This document shows positions 1 through 10,725 of a DNA stretch of 64,000 nucleotides, piece by piece. A program made the translations under genes and the position numbers. The number at the start of each line of letters is the position of its first letter. Position 1 is the stretch's first letter. The notes beneath the pieces were generated by a model. The model worked only from the letters and a program-made list of their open reading frames with translations, searched no databases and had not been told where the DNA came from. Source of the stretch: Agrypnia vestita (lineage: Eukaryota > Arthropoda > Insecta > Trichoptera > Phryganeidae); contig JADDOH010000137.1 in the NCBI GenBank assembly GCA_016648135.1, forward strand, positions 213,885-277,884, given 5' to 3'.

Positions 1-96
1 AGGTTCTTATCTTAGTTCTGTAGTTGGTCTGCTTCCGAGACGGCATCCAGATCCGAGGTCATATAACGGGTCCTCTCCAAAATTGAGCAATTACCG

Positions 97-934
97 GCGC
101 CTGTGTAGCCCTTCATTTCCCTTGTATATATATTTTAATATCAGCGCCTGTAAAACTGTATTAGATCCTAGAAACAAGAAAACTATTCCCTCTACGCCGA
201 GCACATACAGAACATAAACCCCTACAATCTAGTTCATCCACGGTTAAGCAAAAAGGCGAAAGAATAGTAATGGTAAAAGGTCCTTAACTGACAGAAGTTG
301 AAGGTCTCTGCAAACTGTCCATATCCTCTAGTGGCGCCTGTGTTTTCCAATAACAACTTTCCAGTCATGTATTTAACATAACGTCCTCCTTGTGTGTATG
401 TGTGCTTCAATATCTGTCATCCAGTTAATGATTCCCAAAATAGTGTTTTCCTTGTATATATATTTCAATATCAGCACCTGTAAAACTGTATAGGATCCTA
501 GAAACAAAAGACCATTCCCTCTACGCCGAGCACATGCAGGACATAAACCCCCTTCAAACTAGTTCATCTACGCCGTATAGTGATATCACAAGCAGACATA
601 AACAATATAATTACAAGTATGCTTGCGTCCCGCCGACTGGACGCCTGTGTTTTCCAATAACAACTTTCCAGTCATGTATTTAACATAACGTCCTCCTTGT
701 GTGTATGGGTGCTTCAATATCTGTCATCCAGTTAATGGTTCCCAAAATAGTGTTTTCCTTGTATATATATTTCAATATCAGCGCCTGTAAACCTGTATAG
801 GATCCTAGAAACAAAAAGACTATTCCCTCTACGCTGAGCACATGCAGAACATAAGCCCTTTCAAACTAGTTCATCTACGCCGTATAGTGATATCACAAGC
901 AGACATAAACAATACAATTACAAGTATGCTTGCG
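97..934. repeat. 307-bp satellite-like tandem repeat, about 2.7 copies
   Basis: The block starting cttgtatatata recurs at 121, 451 and 758, and the block starting cgcctgtgttttcc at 335 and 642, so the last two units are 307 bp apart. The first unit is 330 bp from the second and has a different 3' part (about 241-330). Units differ by only a few substitutions. No protein-coding sense is visible. The third unit runs into the neighbouring 120-bp minisatellite at a shared acaagtatg stretch near 920-935. Whether this is the edge of a larger satellite array cannot be told because the window starts here. Confidence 0.8.
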
Positions 935-1625
935 TTCTCCCCCACCTTGGTGGAAATATTCGCATTCGTATTCACCGAATAGTAGGCATAACATTCGTAT
1001 TCGTGAAGGTAGTATTTGTTGCATCAAGGTTATTATATTTACAAGTATGTTCAAGTTCCCCCACCTTGGTGGAAATATTCGCATTCGCACTCACCGAATA
1101 GTGGGCCTGACATTCGTATTCGTGAAAGTAGATTCGTTGCATCAAGGTTATTATATTTACAAGTATGTTCAAGTTCCCCCCCACCTTGGTGGAAATATTC
1201 GCATTCGTATTCACCGAATAGTAGGCCTGACATTCGTATTCGTGAAAGTAGTATTCGTTGCATCAAGGTTATTATATTTACAAGTATGTTCAAGTTCCCC
1301 CCCACCTTGGTGGAAATATTCGCATTCGTATTCACCGAATAGTAGGCCTGACATTCGTATTCGTGAAAGTAGTATTCGTTGCATCAAGGTTATTATATTT
1401 ACAAGTATGTTCAAGTTCCCCCACCTTGGTGGAAATATTCGCATTCGTATTCACCGAATAGTAGGCCTGATATTCGTATTCGTGGAAGTAGTATTCGTTG
1501 CATCAAGGTTATTATATTTACAAGTATATTCAAGTTCCCCCACCTTGGTGGAAATATTCGCATTCGTATTCACCGAATAGTAGGCCTGATATTCGTATTC
1601 GTGAAAGTAGTATTCGTTGCATCAC
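935..1625. repeat. 120-bp minisatellite, about 6 copies
   Basis: The core ccaccttggtggaaatattc starts at 942, 1061, 1181, 1302, 1421 and 1540, giving periods of 119, 120, 121, 119 and 119 bp. The differences come mainly from the length of a C run before the core. Each unit contains the perfect inverted repeat ccacc-tt-ggtgg and several attcg(t/c)att steps. The period is close to a multiple of three, so the array throws up long open frames on both strands. Because the C-run length changes the frame between units, I read it as non-coding. The array ends abruptly at gttgcatcactc near 1625. Confidence 0.9.
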
Positions 1626-1734
1626 TCTCAATAATAAAATCATATAGATAAATAATTACGGTAACTCATAAAAATATGATATTACTTATATTAAACGAAT
1701 AAAACAAAACAATCTATCATATAAGTAAATAACG

Positions 1735-2010
1735 CGATTACGGAAGACCAAAGGTTAACTACCCCTGAACAAACCGCGAACTGCCCACAATAATGGAAAA
1801 TGTTGTAGAAAACATTTCAAATATCTAATATTGAATGAATAAAAACAATGTCATATGAATAACTATCACGGCTACGGAAGACCGAAGGTCAACTACCCCT
1901 GATCTAACCGCAAACGACCCACAATAATGGAATATGTTGTAAAAACCATTTCAAATATCTAATATTGAATGTATAAAAACATTGTCATATGAACAACTAT
2001 CACGGCTACG
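1735..2010. repeat. 134-bp tandem duplication
   Basis: cggaagacc occurs at 1741, 1875 and 2009. The sequence between (ggttaactacccctg, cccacaataatgga, catttcaaatatctaatatt) is repeated with few changes, giving two full 134-bp units that lead into the next repeat block. Confidence 0.75.
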
Positions 2011-3330
2011 GAAGACCGGCTGTATCTAAATTAATTATTTCTATACAATATATACAATCCGAAACACGTCTTTATAAGAACTTGATAGGAACAAATCGTG
2101 TTTAAAACGATTGCCTAATGATACGCAATACAAACATGTAGCGAGTTCAAATAAACCACACATTCATGTTTTAATAAAATAAATATAAAATCCAGATGCA
2201 TTTTTAAAATATATTATTTGGAGGAAATTTCTCGTACGATTTGAATTTATACCACGCTTACAATCGTGATATCAAAAACACATAATTAAATTCTCGTACT
2301 AATTGAAACAAGATCAGACAAGCAACCGCGACATTGAATACGCACAACTCCTCCGAATACAGCCCGATAGTAAAAATAATTAACCGTAATAGAAAATATA
2401 AATGTGTTCCCCAGCTGAAGACCGGCTGTATCTAAATTAATTATTTCTATACAATATGTACAATTCGAAATACGTTTTTATAAGAACTTGATAGGAATAA
2501 ATCGTGTTTAAAACGATTGCCCAATGATACGCAATACAAATATGTACCTTGCCCAATAACCTCACATCCGTGTTTTAATAAAATAAATATAAAATCCAGA
2601 TGCATTTTTAAAATATATTATTTGTAGGAAATTTCTCGTACGATCTGAACCCATATCACCTGACAATCGTGATATCAAAACCCCATAAATACTCCGATCC
2701 CAATCATTCCCAAAACAATACAAATCATATAGAAATCCGTGTATTCAGTCGGCAGCACAGATAACATAAAATTCCTTTGCATATTTGAAAGTTACATAAG
2801 TATTATGAAAGAACGCCCGCTGGATTATCACAGCCGCAAAACTATGAATTATCATTTATTTAGTAATATAAGGTTCCAAATATAATACACATAAAAGGCA
2901 ATAGAAATAAATAATATTGGAAATGCTTATCTGTTCACTGTTCCAATTCTCCTTTGAATTATTATCAACCTCCGGCTTTTTCCTCGGTCCAGCTAAATTA
3001 TCTTCCTTACTTCGGACTCTCCTCGACAAAGCCTCGGCCGACCTCCAAGCTGAAAACTCAAGTGCCACTTTCTATTTTGTTTCGCTAAAAACTAGTCCCT
3101 ATCTCCCGCCATTTTTGATTCCAACTTGCGTGTAAAAGTCAAAGTCTAACTCTCAGAACCATTCTCATTGGTCGGATTCGGTGCTAACGGCGCATCTGTG
3201 ATTGGCCCATCTCGTTAAAACAAAATAACATAAAGCCTGCTTTACACGCCCGCGTGCAGAAATAATAAAGCTCGCCCGCACCTACTTATCCGGCAAATAT
3301 TTAATTATAGAGTATTTAACGGGTTGTGAA
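2011..3330 (-). repeat. LTR-/promoter-like dispersed block, copy 1
   Basis: Two 406-bp direct units start at gaagaccggctg (2011 and 2417); each holds a gaaatttctcgtacgat block and a caatcgtgatatcaaaa block. The block then runs into a GC-richer segment to about 3330. The same order of parts is found at 18396-19335 (ctcgtacgat, aaatgtgttcc, two inverted CCAAT boxes, aataataaag, gcacctact), so this is a dispersed family in the same orientation. On the minus strand the GC-rich part carries CCAAT boxes at 3205-3201 and 3171-3167. I infer an old LTR or similar promoter-bearing terminal repeat. No target duplication or internal coding region is visible here. Confidence 0.5.
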
Positions 3331-3652
3331 GCTTCTCTTTATTATAAACTTTAGCAGATAGATATTTTCGTATAATTTTTCAGCAATGTCTATTTGAATA
3401 GGCCAATATCGTTACAGGATTTTATTTTGGATGGAACTAAAGTTTATAATAGTTGGAAATAAAAGTTTTAATGGATTAAGAAAATTGACCAAATCCGTAA
3501 GGATTTTTCTGAAAATTCCGTACATCATCCCCTATGTAAGATAATAAGTATCTGCCGATGGGTGCGGCAGAAACATCGATAAGAGATAGAGTACCGCATA
3601 ACATAAATCTTGACAATAACCATCAAACAGATATCCTATATTATACATAAGC

Positions 3653-3708
3653 AACGATAAATATAACTATATATAATCACGTGATGATATATAGTTATAT
3701 TTATTGTT
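3653..3708. repeat. 56-bp near-perfect palindrome
   Basis: Two 28-bp arms meet directly at cac|gtg (3680/3681) with no spacer; only two positions fail to pair. The arms are AT-rich (ataaatataactatatat). It could extrude as a cruciform or be the remnant of a foldback element. Confidence 0.75.
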
Positions 3709-3719
3709 AATACGATAAT

Positions 3720-5045
3720 ATCGATGTATAACCGAGTGCTCTCCGTGGCCAGATTAAAATAAAATATAAATCTGGCTCTTTCAGATCCCAGGCCGGCCAG
3801 GTTTTGTTTAATTTAAATTAATTAAAAAACAACCCAATTTATTTATCAAAATCTCGAATCTGCTGACAGATGGAGTCGGAATTATGTTCCATGGGTTATA
3901 ATTAGCCAAAAATTTTTAAATAATTCTTTATTGTAAATTTTTCTGCGATCATCATCGATCCACCATTGTTAACATAGTAGATTGTTTTATAATTGATTAT
4001 TAGTCTTAAAAACATGTTTATAAATTAAAGACGTATTTTATTAAACAATTTCATTTGTGAAATTGTGAAAATCTATTACAAATATGTTGACAATCGAAAA
4101 GTGGCGGTCATGTTTCTATACCCCTCATAATCCATTTGCATCACAATGTTAAGCGTCCTTTATCTTCACCAATATTGATCATTATTATGATAAAATCATT
4201 ATTTAAAAAGTAAAAAAATGAAGAAAAAAGTTTTTATATTATAAAGAAGTTACATGCGTTACACGAAGTTACGACGTACGGACAAACTGTATTTTGTGTA
4301 ATATAACACAACGGTGCTACATTTTGTATCATTAATTGTAATAAACACTTTCTTATATGAATTACAATAGAAATGAGCATGCAGTTAAAATATTTATTTT
4401 TGATAACGGTAGACTACATACTTAATAAGAATTTAGTTATAAGAATAGAATAACTTTGAAAATGGAGCTTCACAGAGAAATTCAGGTTCATGAAAGCAGC
4501 GAGGCGAACAGCACTTTTATTGGAGGCCAATTCACGACCCCCACACCGGGAGGTTCTTTAGGGGTGCCGTTTCGGTCGCGGTGTCTGGTATCTTAAAGGA
4601 TTGTGATACGAAATAAAAATAACTCTAGTGACAGTTAATGGGAATGGGACCCCGATCTTTATCGAATGTGGACCTTATAATAAGCTGTCAACTACATGGA
4701 CTAGTAATATCAGCTAAGAACTTAGTAGACATTTCATATGGCAAAAGCATAAGCTTGCAATGTAGGTAATCGTAGGTATAGCGAAGTTCCCAGACTTAAA
4801 ATATTGGAAGACCCCGGTATAACTCAAACCAAAGAGATTATAAAGAGCTATTTTATTTAGATTTTGGAAAACTGGGAAACAAGATAATGTATACTAAATG
4901 CGCTTATTTAATAAATAAAAAATTAATAAGCTCATAATTTTGAATTAATAATAATTTTTCTAACTTTTTTTTTATTTTTTTTTTTTTGTTTCAATTTATT
5001 TGATGAACTAATAATGTAACATAATAATATGTCCTTTTTTATTTT
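3720..5045. other. AT-rich interval without a recognised gene
   Basis: No supported gene. A moderately GC-rich stretch lies at about 4460-4850. A poly-T rich run (about 4960-5045) precedes the tail of the retrotransposon fragment that follows. Confidence 0.5.
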
Positions 5046-5049
5046 TTTA

Positions 5050-5985
5050 AATAATTAATTAACTAACTAACTAACCATCACGCCGTTTCCCTGCAGGGGT
5101 AGGCAGAGAGGATTGAACACCACACTCTTCTATCCTGGCGCACCACTTTTGCTTCGGCCACATTCATACATCTTCTCATACACGTTCTACGGTTGTTGCG
5201 GCTTTTAACAGGGCCATCCTCAAATACTTGTAGTACCTGATCGTGCCAGGTCTTTCGCGGACGCCCTCTATTCCTGTTGCCTTCAACACTCGCATTATAT
5301 ATTTTCTTAACCATCCTTTCCTCGTTCATACATTCCACATGACCAAACCATCTCAGCACCCCTTTCTTTATTCTATCTACCACACTACAGCCAGCATTGC
5401 ATTCACTTCTAATTTGTTCATTCCTCACTCTATCGACCAAAAATTTTCCACACAAGCGTTTTAGTGACCACATTTTCATCACATTCAGTCTACTTTCATT
5501 CCTCTTTTGCCAATACCAGACTTCACTTCCATACATAAGTGTTGGCACTAGAACGCCATTATGTACCGCTAGTCTTGCTTCCTTTGACAGATTCTTATTG
5601 GCCATAATTGCATTTAGTGCACCATTAACTTTGTTTCCCGCAGTTACTCTCCTTTCGATATCATTCTCAGCCTTGCCGTCTCTACTAAACATACTTCCCA
5701 AATACACAAACTTATTCACTTGTTCTAAGCATTTGTTGTTTACAATTACATCACACTTAGTCACTCTTTCGTCTCTCTCGAATACCATCACTTTCGATTT
5801 ACTGACATTCATTAGAAGTTCACTCTGCATGCATACATCGGACATCCTGGATACCAGGCACTGCAGATCAGCTTCACTGTTAGCCACTAATACTGCATCG
5901 TCTGCGTACAGCAGACAGGATATGGTGAGTCCATCCATTTTCGCTCCAATAAAAATTGGACTTAACGCATTTTTGTGATAGGTAT
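5050..5985 (-). pseudogene. non-LTR retrotransposon 3' fragment (RTE-like reverse transcriptase C-terminus)
   Basis: An open frame of about 300 codons from about 5985 to the stop at 5078 begins just before the catalytic YADD box (SCLLYADDAVLVA). It continues through YLGSMFSRDGKAENDI, LMYGSEVW, WFGHVECM and GRPRKTW, the usual order of motifs behind the reverse transcriptase active site in insect RTE-type elements. The upstream fingers, the endonuclease and the 5' part of the RT are missing, so this is a 5'-truncated copy. Behind the stop, the minus strand ends in a GTTA-repeat tail (about 5082-5050), the microsatellite tail typical of RTE elements. The surviving frame has no stop. A more decayed copy of the same family lies at 7325-7872. 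The clade assignment rests on motif style only. Confidence 0.8.
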
Positions 5986-6086
5986 GTATGTTTCAGTAAC
6001 AGCAATTTAAAAAAAATACTTGTGGTAAAACTAAAAAAACGGTATAGATATCTTAGCCCTTAAATGGATCAAAAGCTACCTTATAG

Positions 6087-6293
6087 ATACCTAGACTTCA
6101 AATAGTAAAATTAAATGATACCTTAAGCACGTCACTAACAAGTCATTTCGGAATCCCTCAAGGCACGGTCCTCGGACTATTACTATTTATTTTATACGTA
6201 AATGACATCTTTCAACAAAATATTAATGGTCAACTAATATCTTTCGCAGATGATACTGTACTGATAACAAACGGCCCAACATGGGATTAGCAA
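6087..6293 (+). pseudogene. reverse-transcriptase core fragment (Jockey/CR1-like)
   Basis: A frame between two TAG codons reads FGIPQGTVLGLLLFILYVND followed by a FADDTVLIT box. These are the adjacent PQG and (F/Y)ADD motifs of a non-LTR reverse transcriptase. About 69 codons survive. The preceding residues (IPRLQIVKLNDTLS) fit the strand before the PQG loop in Jockey/CR1-type enzymes. Nothing recognisable of the same protein lies beyond either stop. It is on the opposite strand from the RTE-like fragments on both sides, so it is a separate, old insertion. It has no methionine start and cannot be functional. Confidence 0.75.
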
Positions 6294-6469
6294 ATAAAAC
6301 GGTGAAATACTATATTGTTTGATGATTTGGATAATCTATTAGTTTGATAAACAATTTTTAGCAGCACACGAAACCATTTTGAATAAATAAACAATTTAAA
6401 TTGCACACTTTCTTATAATAATGGAATGTCGAAGAATTGAATTCACTGTGAGAATTCTAAATATAATTT

Positions 6470-6540
6470 ATCTTAATTAAAATAAAAGTCCCGCGGTGGA
6501 CAAATTCAGTAATTGTGTTTTCAAAACATATAAATAAAAA
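6470..6540 (-). repeat. dispersed repeat family B, fragment
   Basis: cagtaattgtgtt with the preceding tcttaatta and ggtggacaaatt matches the blocks at 48240-48360 and, inverted, at 42467-42650. Only about 70 bp are preserved. Confidence 0.45.
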
Positions 6541-6659
6541 TATTGTTAAAAAAATTATAACAATATTTTATATGATATGTTCTAAGAACGCAGTTACAAA
6601 TTTAAGCAAGTTTTATAAATCAGAAGGGAGGTAGATTCGAGTAAGTCAAGAGATATTCT

Positions 6660-7115
6660 CAAAATGGTGTCGCGAGTGTTGCCAGAAATTTTATTTAAAA
6701 AACAACCCCGCGACCGTGTCTTCATACAGAATTATTCGCTTGGGCCGGCATGCCAACTTTTGCCGCACTTTTGTCTTACAAGGAAAATTTCTTTCCCGAG
6801 TCTATAGCGCCGCGCTGGCGGCGGCGTCACGCCCGGCACGCGAATATGAGCTCATTTCGCGCGATGGCCCGCGTGAATATAAAACGGAGGGGTGACTTTC
6901 CCGTGCCAAGATCGCTTATACGTGGCGGAGAGACACGGAGCGCCTCGTACGAGCCGGCGAACACAAATAAAACTTGTCGGAAAAGATCGACGGGTAGGGA
7001 AGTTGCGACTATTTGCTTCGTCTACATTTGTAGAGTCTCACTTACACTCGCATCCTTACCGCGACTTACATCTGAGAACGAGTATATTTTCAAATAAGAT
7101 CAATTATAAAAGTCT
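6660..7115 (+). promoter_or_regulatory. CpG-rich block with TATA box, LTR- or promoter-like
   Basis: This 450-bp stretch is much richer in CG than its surroundings. It contains gaatataaaacgg (about 6876), followed about 90 bp later by caaataaaac, the spacing expected of a short transcription unit or an LTR (TATA, then AATAAA). An open frame (6750-7097) spans it but has no recognisable domain. It could be an LTR lacking clear ends or a host promoter with first exon; the sequence does not decide. Confidence 0.3.
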
Positions 7116-7324
7116 CTAACTAACTAACGGTCGGTAAGTAGGCATCGAGCATGCCCATGCAGTGAGAACATTGAAGCATGACTTTTTTATAAATATATAT
7201 TTTGGTAAAAATAGAAATTAAATATGTGACACACTATTACAATATGTCAAAATATGAATACTCTGATAATAATTGTGATAGAAATGTGATGAAAAATATG
7301 TTCTAATTCATGTTCCCACTTCAC

Positions 7325-7872
7325 GCTTCTGGCAGAGAGGATAGAACGCAATATTCTTCTATCTTGGCATACCACTTTTTATTCGGCTACATTCATACGT
7401 CTTCTCATTCAAGCTCTACGGTTGTTGAGGTTTTTAACGGGGCCATCCCCCAATATTTGTAGTATTTGATCATGCCAGGTCTTTCGCGGACGCCCTCTAT
7501 TCATGTAGCCTTCAACACTCGTCCCGTAATTATTTTTTATCCATCCTCTCCTCGCTCATACGTTCTGTATGACCAAACCATCTCAGCACTCCTTTCTTTC
7601 TGTCTACCACACTGCAGCCAGCATTAAATTCATTTCTTATTTGTTCATTCCTTACTCTGAAAGGAACTCTTACCTTACCAAAGATTTTCCACACAAGCGC
7701 CTAAGCGACCGCATTTCCACCGCATTCTGTCTACTTTTATTCCTTTTTCGCCAATTCCAGGATTCACTTCCTCACATCACAGTTGGCACTAGTACGCCGT
7801 TATGTACCGCTAGTCTTGCTTCTTTTGACAGGTTCTTAGTGGCCATAATGGCATTCAGAGCACCATTTACTT
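7325..7872 (-). pseudogene. second, decayed copy of the RTE-like reverse transcriptase tail
   Basis: Nucleotide-level match to 5100-5620: gcagagaggat, catgccaggtctttcgcgga, gaccaaaccatctcagcac and gtaccgctagtcttgcttc occur in the same order. Several indels break the frame, for example the inserted ctctgaaaggaactcttacc region near 7655. The copy is truncated further 5' than the first one, ending at gcaccatttac, where unrelated sequence starts. It has no coding capacity. Confidence 0.8.
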
Positions 7873-7904
7873 ACTTTACTTATATCATAGTCGAAATTAT
7901 TTAT

Positions 7905-7985
7905 ATGAGAAACATGTTTGAGGGTTTTTTTATAGGATGGCCCAGTACTTACGGACTGTATGAGCTGGCTTAGGTTATATACTTC
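7905..7985 (+). repeat. dispersed repeat family B, fragment
   Basis: ttttataggatggcccagt and tgagctggcttaggt match the 42467-42650 copy (ttttatagggtggcccag, gagctggcttaagtg). Confidence 0.5.
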
Positions 7986-8126
7986 AGGGTAGTCTTCTTC
8001 AATTTTGAATACAATGAATTCTTTACATTTTGGGTGAAATTTTAACTATTAGGTCCTTACATATGAAATTGGCGTTTAGTATGGGAGGAACATAAAGCCG
8101 ATTTTTTTTTATTATAATATATTTAT

Positions 8127-9289
8127 TTAATCAAAGTATGTACCATTGCTATCTATGCACTTTTGCCATCTCATAGGTAGTTCATCGATCCCTTTACTAA
8201 AAAAAACATTCGGACGGGAATCAATAAAATCTTTGAAGGCGGTTTGGACTGCCCCATCGGAGTTGAATTTTTTCCTTTGCAAGAAGTTATCCAAATTTCG
8301 AAAAAAAAGGTAATCTGTTGGGGCAAGGTCCGGAGAGTACGGTGGATGTCTTAGACATTCCAATTGAAGCTCCTCTAATTTGGTAGCCGTCTGTTGTGCA
8401 GTGTGTGGTCTAGCGTTATCATGAAGCAGCAGTGGCCTAGAGCGATTAACCAGCCTCGGTTGTTTAGCAGCTAGCTTTTCCATCATGGTTTGCAGTTGCT
8501 GACAATAGACATCTGCCGTAATCGTCTGGCCAGATTTAAGAAAGCTGTAGTGAACGACACCAGCACTAGTCCACCAAACGCTCACAAGTAACTTTTTTGG
8601 AGTCAATTTTCGCTTGGGGCATGGTTTGGCTGGTTCGGCAGGGTTCAGCCATTGCGATGAGCGCTTCCGATTATCGTACAGGATCCACTTTTCATCACAG
8701 GTAGTGATTCGATTTAAAATCCCTTCATTATTGTGCCGGTTGAGTAATGTAACGCAGCAGTCAACGCGCGTTTGTTGATTTGCTTCACTCAATTTGTGAG
8801 GTACCTACTTTTCAAGCTTTTTCACCTTACCAATTTGCTTCAAGTGGATTAAAACAGTTTTATCACTAACACCGTAGCCTGCAGCTAACTCGGATGTGGT
8901 TTGCGATGGATCCGCTTCCACAATAGCCTTCAATTCTTCATTATCAACTTTGGTCTCCGGCCGTCCACGGGGCTTGTTCTGCAGGTCGAAAATACACGGG
9001 CGCCGCACGGGGATGGCTTTAAATAAGAAAAATGTCAACCTGGCGACGCAAGAGTAGGGCCGATATGGGAGCCGTCGGCTCATAGAACGGCCCTGGGAAA
9101 GTGGTGGGTCCCCATTCGTCGTTACAGGTCGAAATTTCCAGAACGAAAACGTTGGAACCAAAAACGCACTCTGTTTTCTTTTGCGGCACCGTCGCCATAC
9201 ACATCATTAATCCTTCGAGCCGTTTCTGCAGCACTGCTGCCACGGTGGAACTCGTACTCGTAAATAACGCGATATTTCAAGTTTTTCAT
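8127..9289 (-). pseudogene. mariner transposase, disrupted by insertion and nonsense codon
   Basis: The start chosen is ATG at 9289 (MKNLKYRVIYEYEF). The order is a paired-type helix-turn-helix DNA-binding half, a KPRGRP motif, a linker and the DD34D catalytic half ending in WQKCIDSNGTYFD. All three catalytic aspartates survive (TCDEKW, HDNARPH, LAPTDY), with 34 residues between the last two. Two lesions kill the gene. A segment of about 142 bp (including a 10-bp duplication) interrupts the codons after GNFDLQ and shifts the frame. A TGG to TAG change (8807-8805) falls at the linker WVPHEL. The C-terminal part from about 8800 down to 8127 is otherwise open. The family cuts and pastes DNA at TA sites in the nucleus. 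Confidence 0.93.
8993..9124. mobile_element. 132-bp insertion inside mariner, flanked by 10-bp duplication
   Basis: The second mariner copy shows the uninterrupted sequence. Here, caggtcgaaa occurs at 8983-8992 and again at 9125-9134 with 132 bp of GC-rich sequence between. This is the signature of an insertion with target-site duplication. No terminal inverted repeat, poly-A tail or tRNA-like promoter is evident. I do not recognise its origin: a short retroposed RNA or filler DNA from repair are both possible. Confidence 0.7.
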
Positions 9290-9861
9290 TTTGTAAACTG
9301 AGTGACGCAAAGAAAAAAAACAATTGAGGAAAAAACAAATGAATTATAATTTGCAAAACAGAAATACATGAGTAAATAGCTGTATAAATTTGGATTTGGA
9401 ATTCCTAACCAAAGAGAAGATATTTGAGATCAAATTTGCCAGTAGGTACGGCAAAACGCCAATTTCATATGTAAGGACCTAATATTAAGGTGAAAAGCGA
9501 TATCAAAATTTGTATTTTGTTTTGACATACTTTGAATAAAAAAGATTTATTCGCTTTGATACAAGTCAAATAATTGACCGTATTCTGAACTAAGCAATTT
9601 TACTATTTCTGTATCTTGACAGTTTTTGTATAACTTTGTAATGCCCCCAATTTCAACGTTTTAATTTTTACAGGTTTCAAAATAATGAATTCAATCAATT
9701 AGAAGGCTCATTGTTCACAATTGTGAATAACTTAACGTTTATTTACCTTTTAGAGCATTCTGATTGATTGAATTTTTAATTTCAAATGAACTATCGGATT
9801 GAAAAATCCATTTACCACATCATAGATATTTCATTCTAAATAAGTACAAGACCTTTTCTAT

Positions 9862-10110
9862 CTCGGACAAAGGTGCACTCTCAGCCACGGCGGAGGAGCT
9901 CTACAAGAATGGACATAGCGAGGCTGTTTTTTTAATTTCCCAATAAATAATAGTTTAATGAGTGTCATTTAAAACAATAATCACCTGATTGTATAAAATC
10001 TCACAATTTAATGCATTTTTATATTAAAAAAGATATGTAAAGACATTTTTATTTAATTCCCTAAATTCAGGCTCTTAGGATTATGTGACCCCTTAACCAA
10101 TAGCAATTCT
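9862..10110 (+). repeat. dispersed repeat family E, copy 1
   Basis: The blocks ctcggacaaaggtgc, gccacggcggaggagct, aatggacatagcgaggct, a T run, atagttta and ggctcttaggat follow one another in the same order as at 52256-52460. Family identity is unknown. Confidence 0.5.
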
Positions 10111-10189
10111 TGTATGCGATGACTTCACGCTGTTTTTTTAGTGAACTGTTAGAGAAATTTTAATTAATACACACAAGAATCCGCGCAGA

Positions 10190-10725
10190 ATTTGCACACC
10201 ATTTAGAGTACGCCAGCAATCTAAACTCGGCGCACAAATACGCAACAGCGAATTCATCAACCACACACAAGACGAAGCCGCTTGCCCCAACAAAAGTAAG
10301 ACGAAAGTAAAACAATTAGGAACAACATTATTAGCATGCGTGAGCCATTAGCGCGGTTGACACACCAGCCAGCCGGCCGACCAGCCAGCAGCCGAGACCG
10401 GGACCGTAATCTGGAAGCTCGCAGCTTAAACGAAGCTTCTGGCGGCTTAGCGCTTACAACTTCGTATATTAGCGCCGAAGCGTGCTTACTTTACACGGAA
10501 CGCGCGAACACAAAACTTGATTGTTTAATCAATCAAAAGAAGCTAAAAGCACCGACAGAATTGAACAAAATAATCCAAAACCAAATTGCTTTCGCTGGTC
10601 GCAAAGTTCTTAAGATTATTATCAATGTGTACAAATCGCTACTTTTTAAATTGAAACTAATTTTATACCGTAATATTTTTTCAGTGAATCCGTATTTCAT
10701 GATTTTTCGGTTTTTAAAACGCTGA
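10190..10725 (+). other. GC-rich block with unrecognised 129-codon open frame
   Basis: An ATG at 10336 opens a frame to 10725. The first 60 codons lie in a GC-rich patch (gccagccggccgaccagcc) and read as basic, Ala/Arg-rich low-complexity protein. The last 60 codons lie in AT-rich DNA and read as Lys/Ile/Phe-rich. No domain is recognisable, and the change in composition argues against one real protein. The block looks single-copy in this window and may be a host promoter, a 5' exon or an unrecognised element. Confidence 0.2.

Larger units (their letters stand above)
8049..9482 (-). mobile_element. mariner element copy 1 (cecropia-type), complete ends
   Basis: A 1434-bp element bounded by inverted repeats that begin ttaggtccttacatatgaaa. 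The 29 terminal bases at the left (8049) match the reverse complement of the right end (9482). It is flanked by TA on both sides (8047-8048 and 9483-9484), the mariner target duplication. The transposase lies on the minus strand and is broken. Sequence between ends is nearly identical to the second element at 23139-24253 except for one insertion and one deletion, so both moved recently on an evolutionary scale. This copy has perfectly matching ends and so could still be moved by transposase supplied elsewhere. Confidence 0.95.

Noticed and set aside
893..1651. Several long open frames on both strands (up to 216 codons) in the minisatellite
   Set aside because: They follow from a repeat period near 120 bp. 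The C-run changes shift the frame between units, and both strands are equally open.
5397..5978. 193-codon plus-strand open frame
   Set aside because: Antisense shadow of the reverse transcriptase fragment, which has the YADD box and family motifs on the minus strand.
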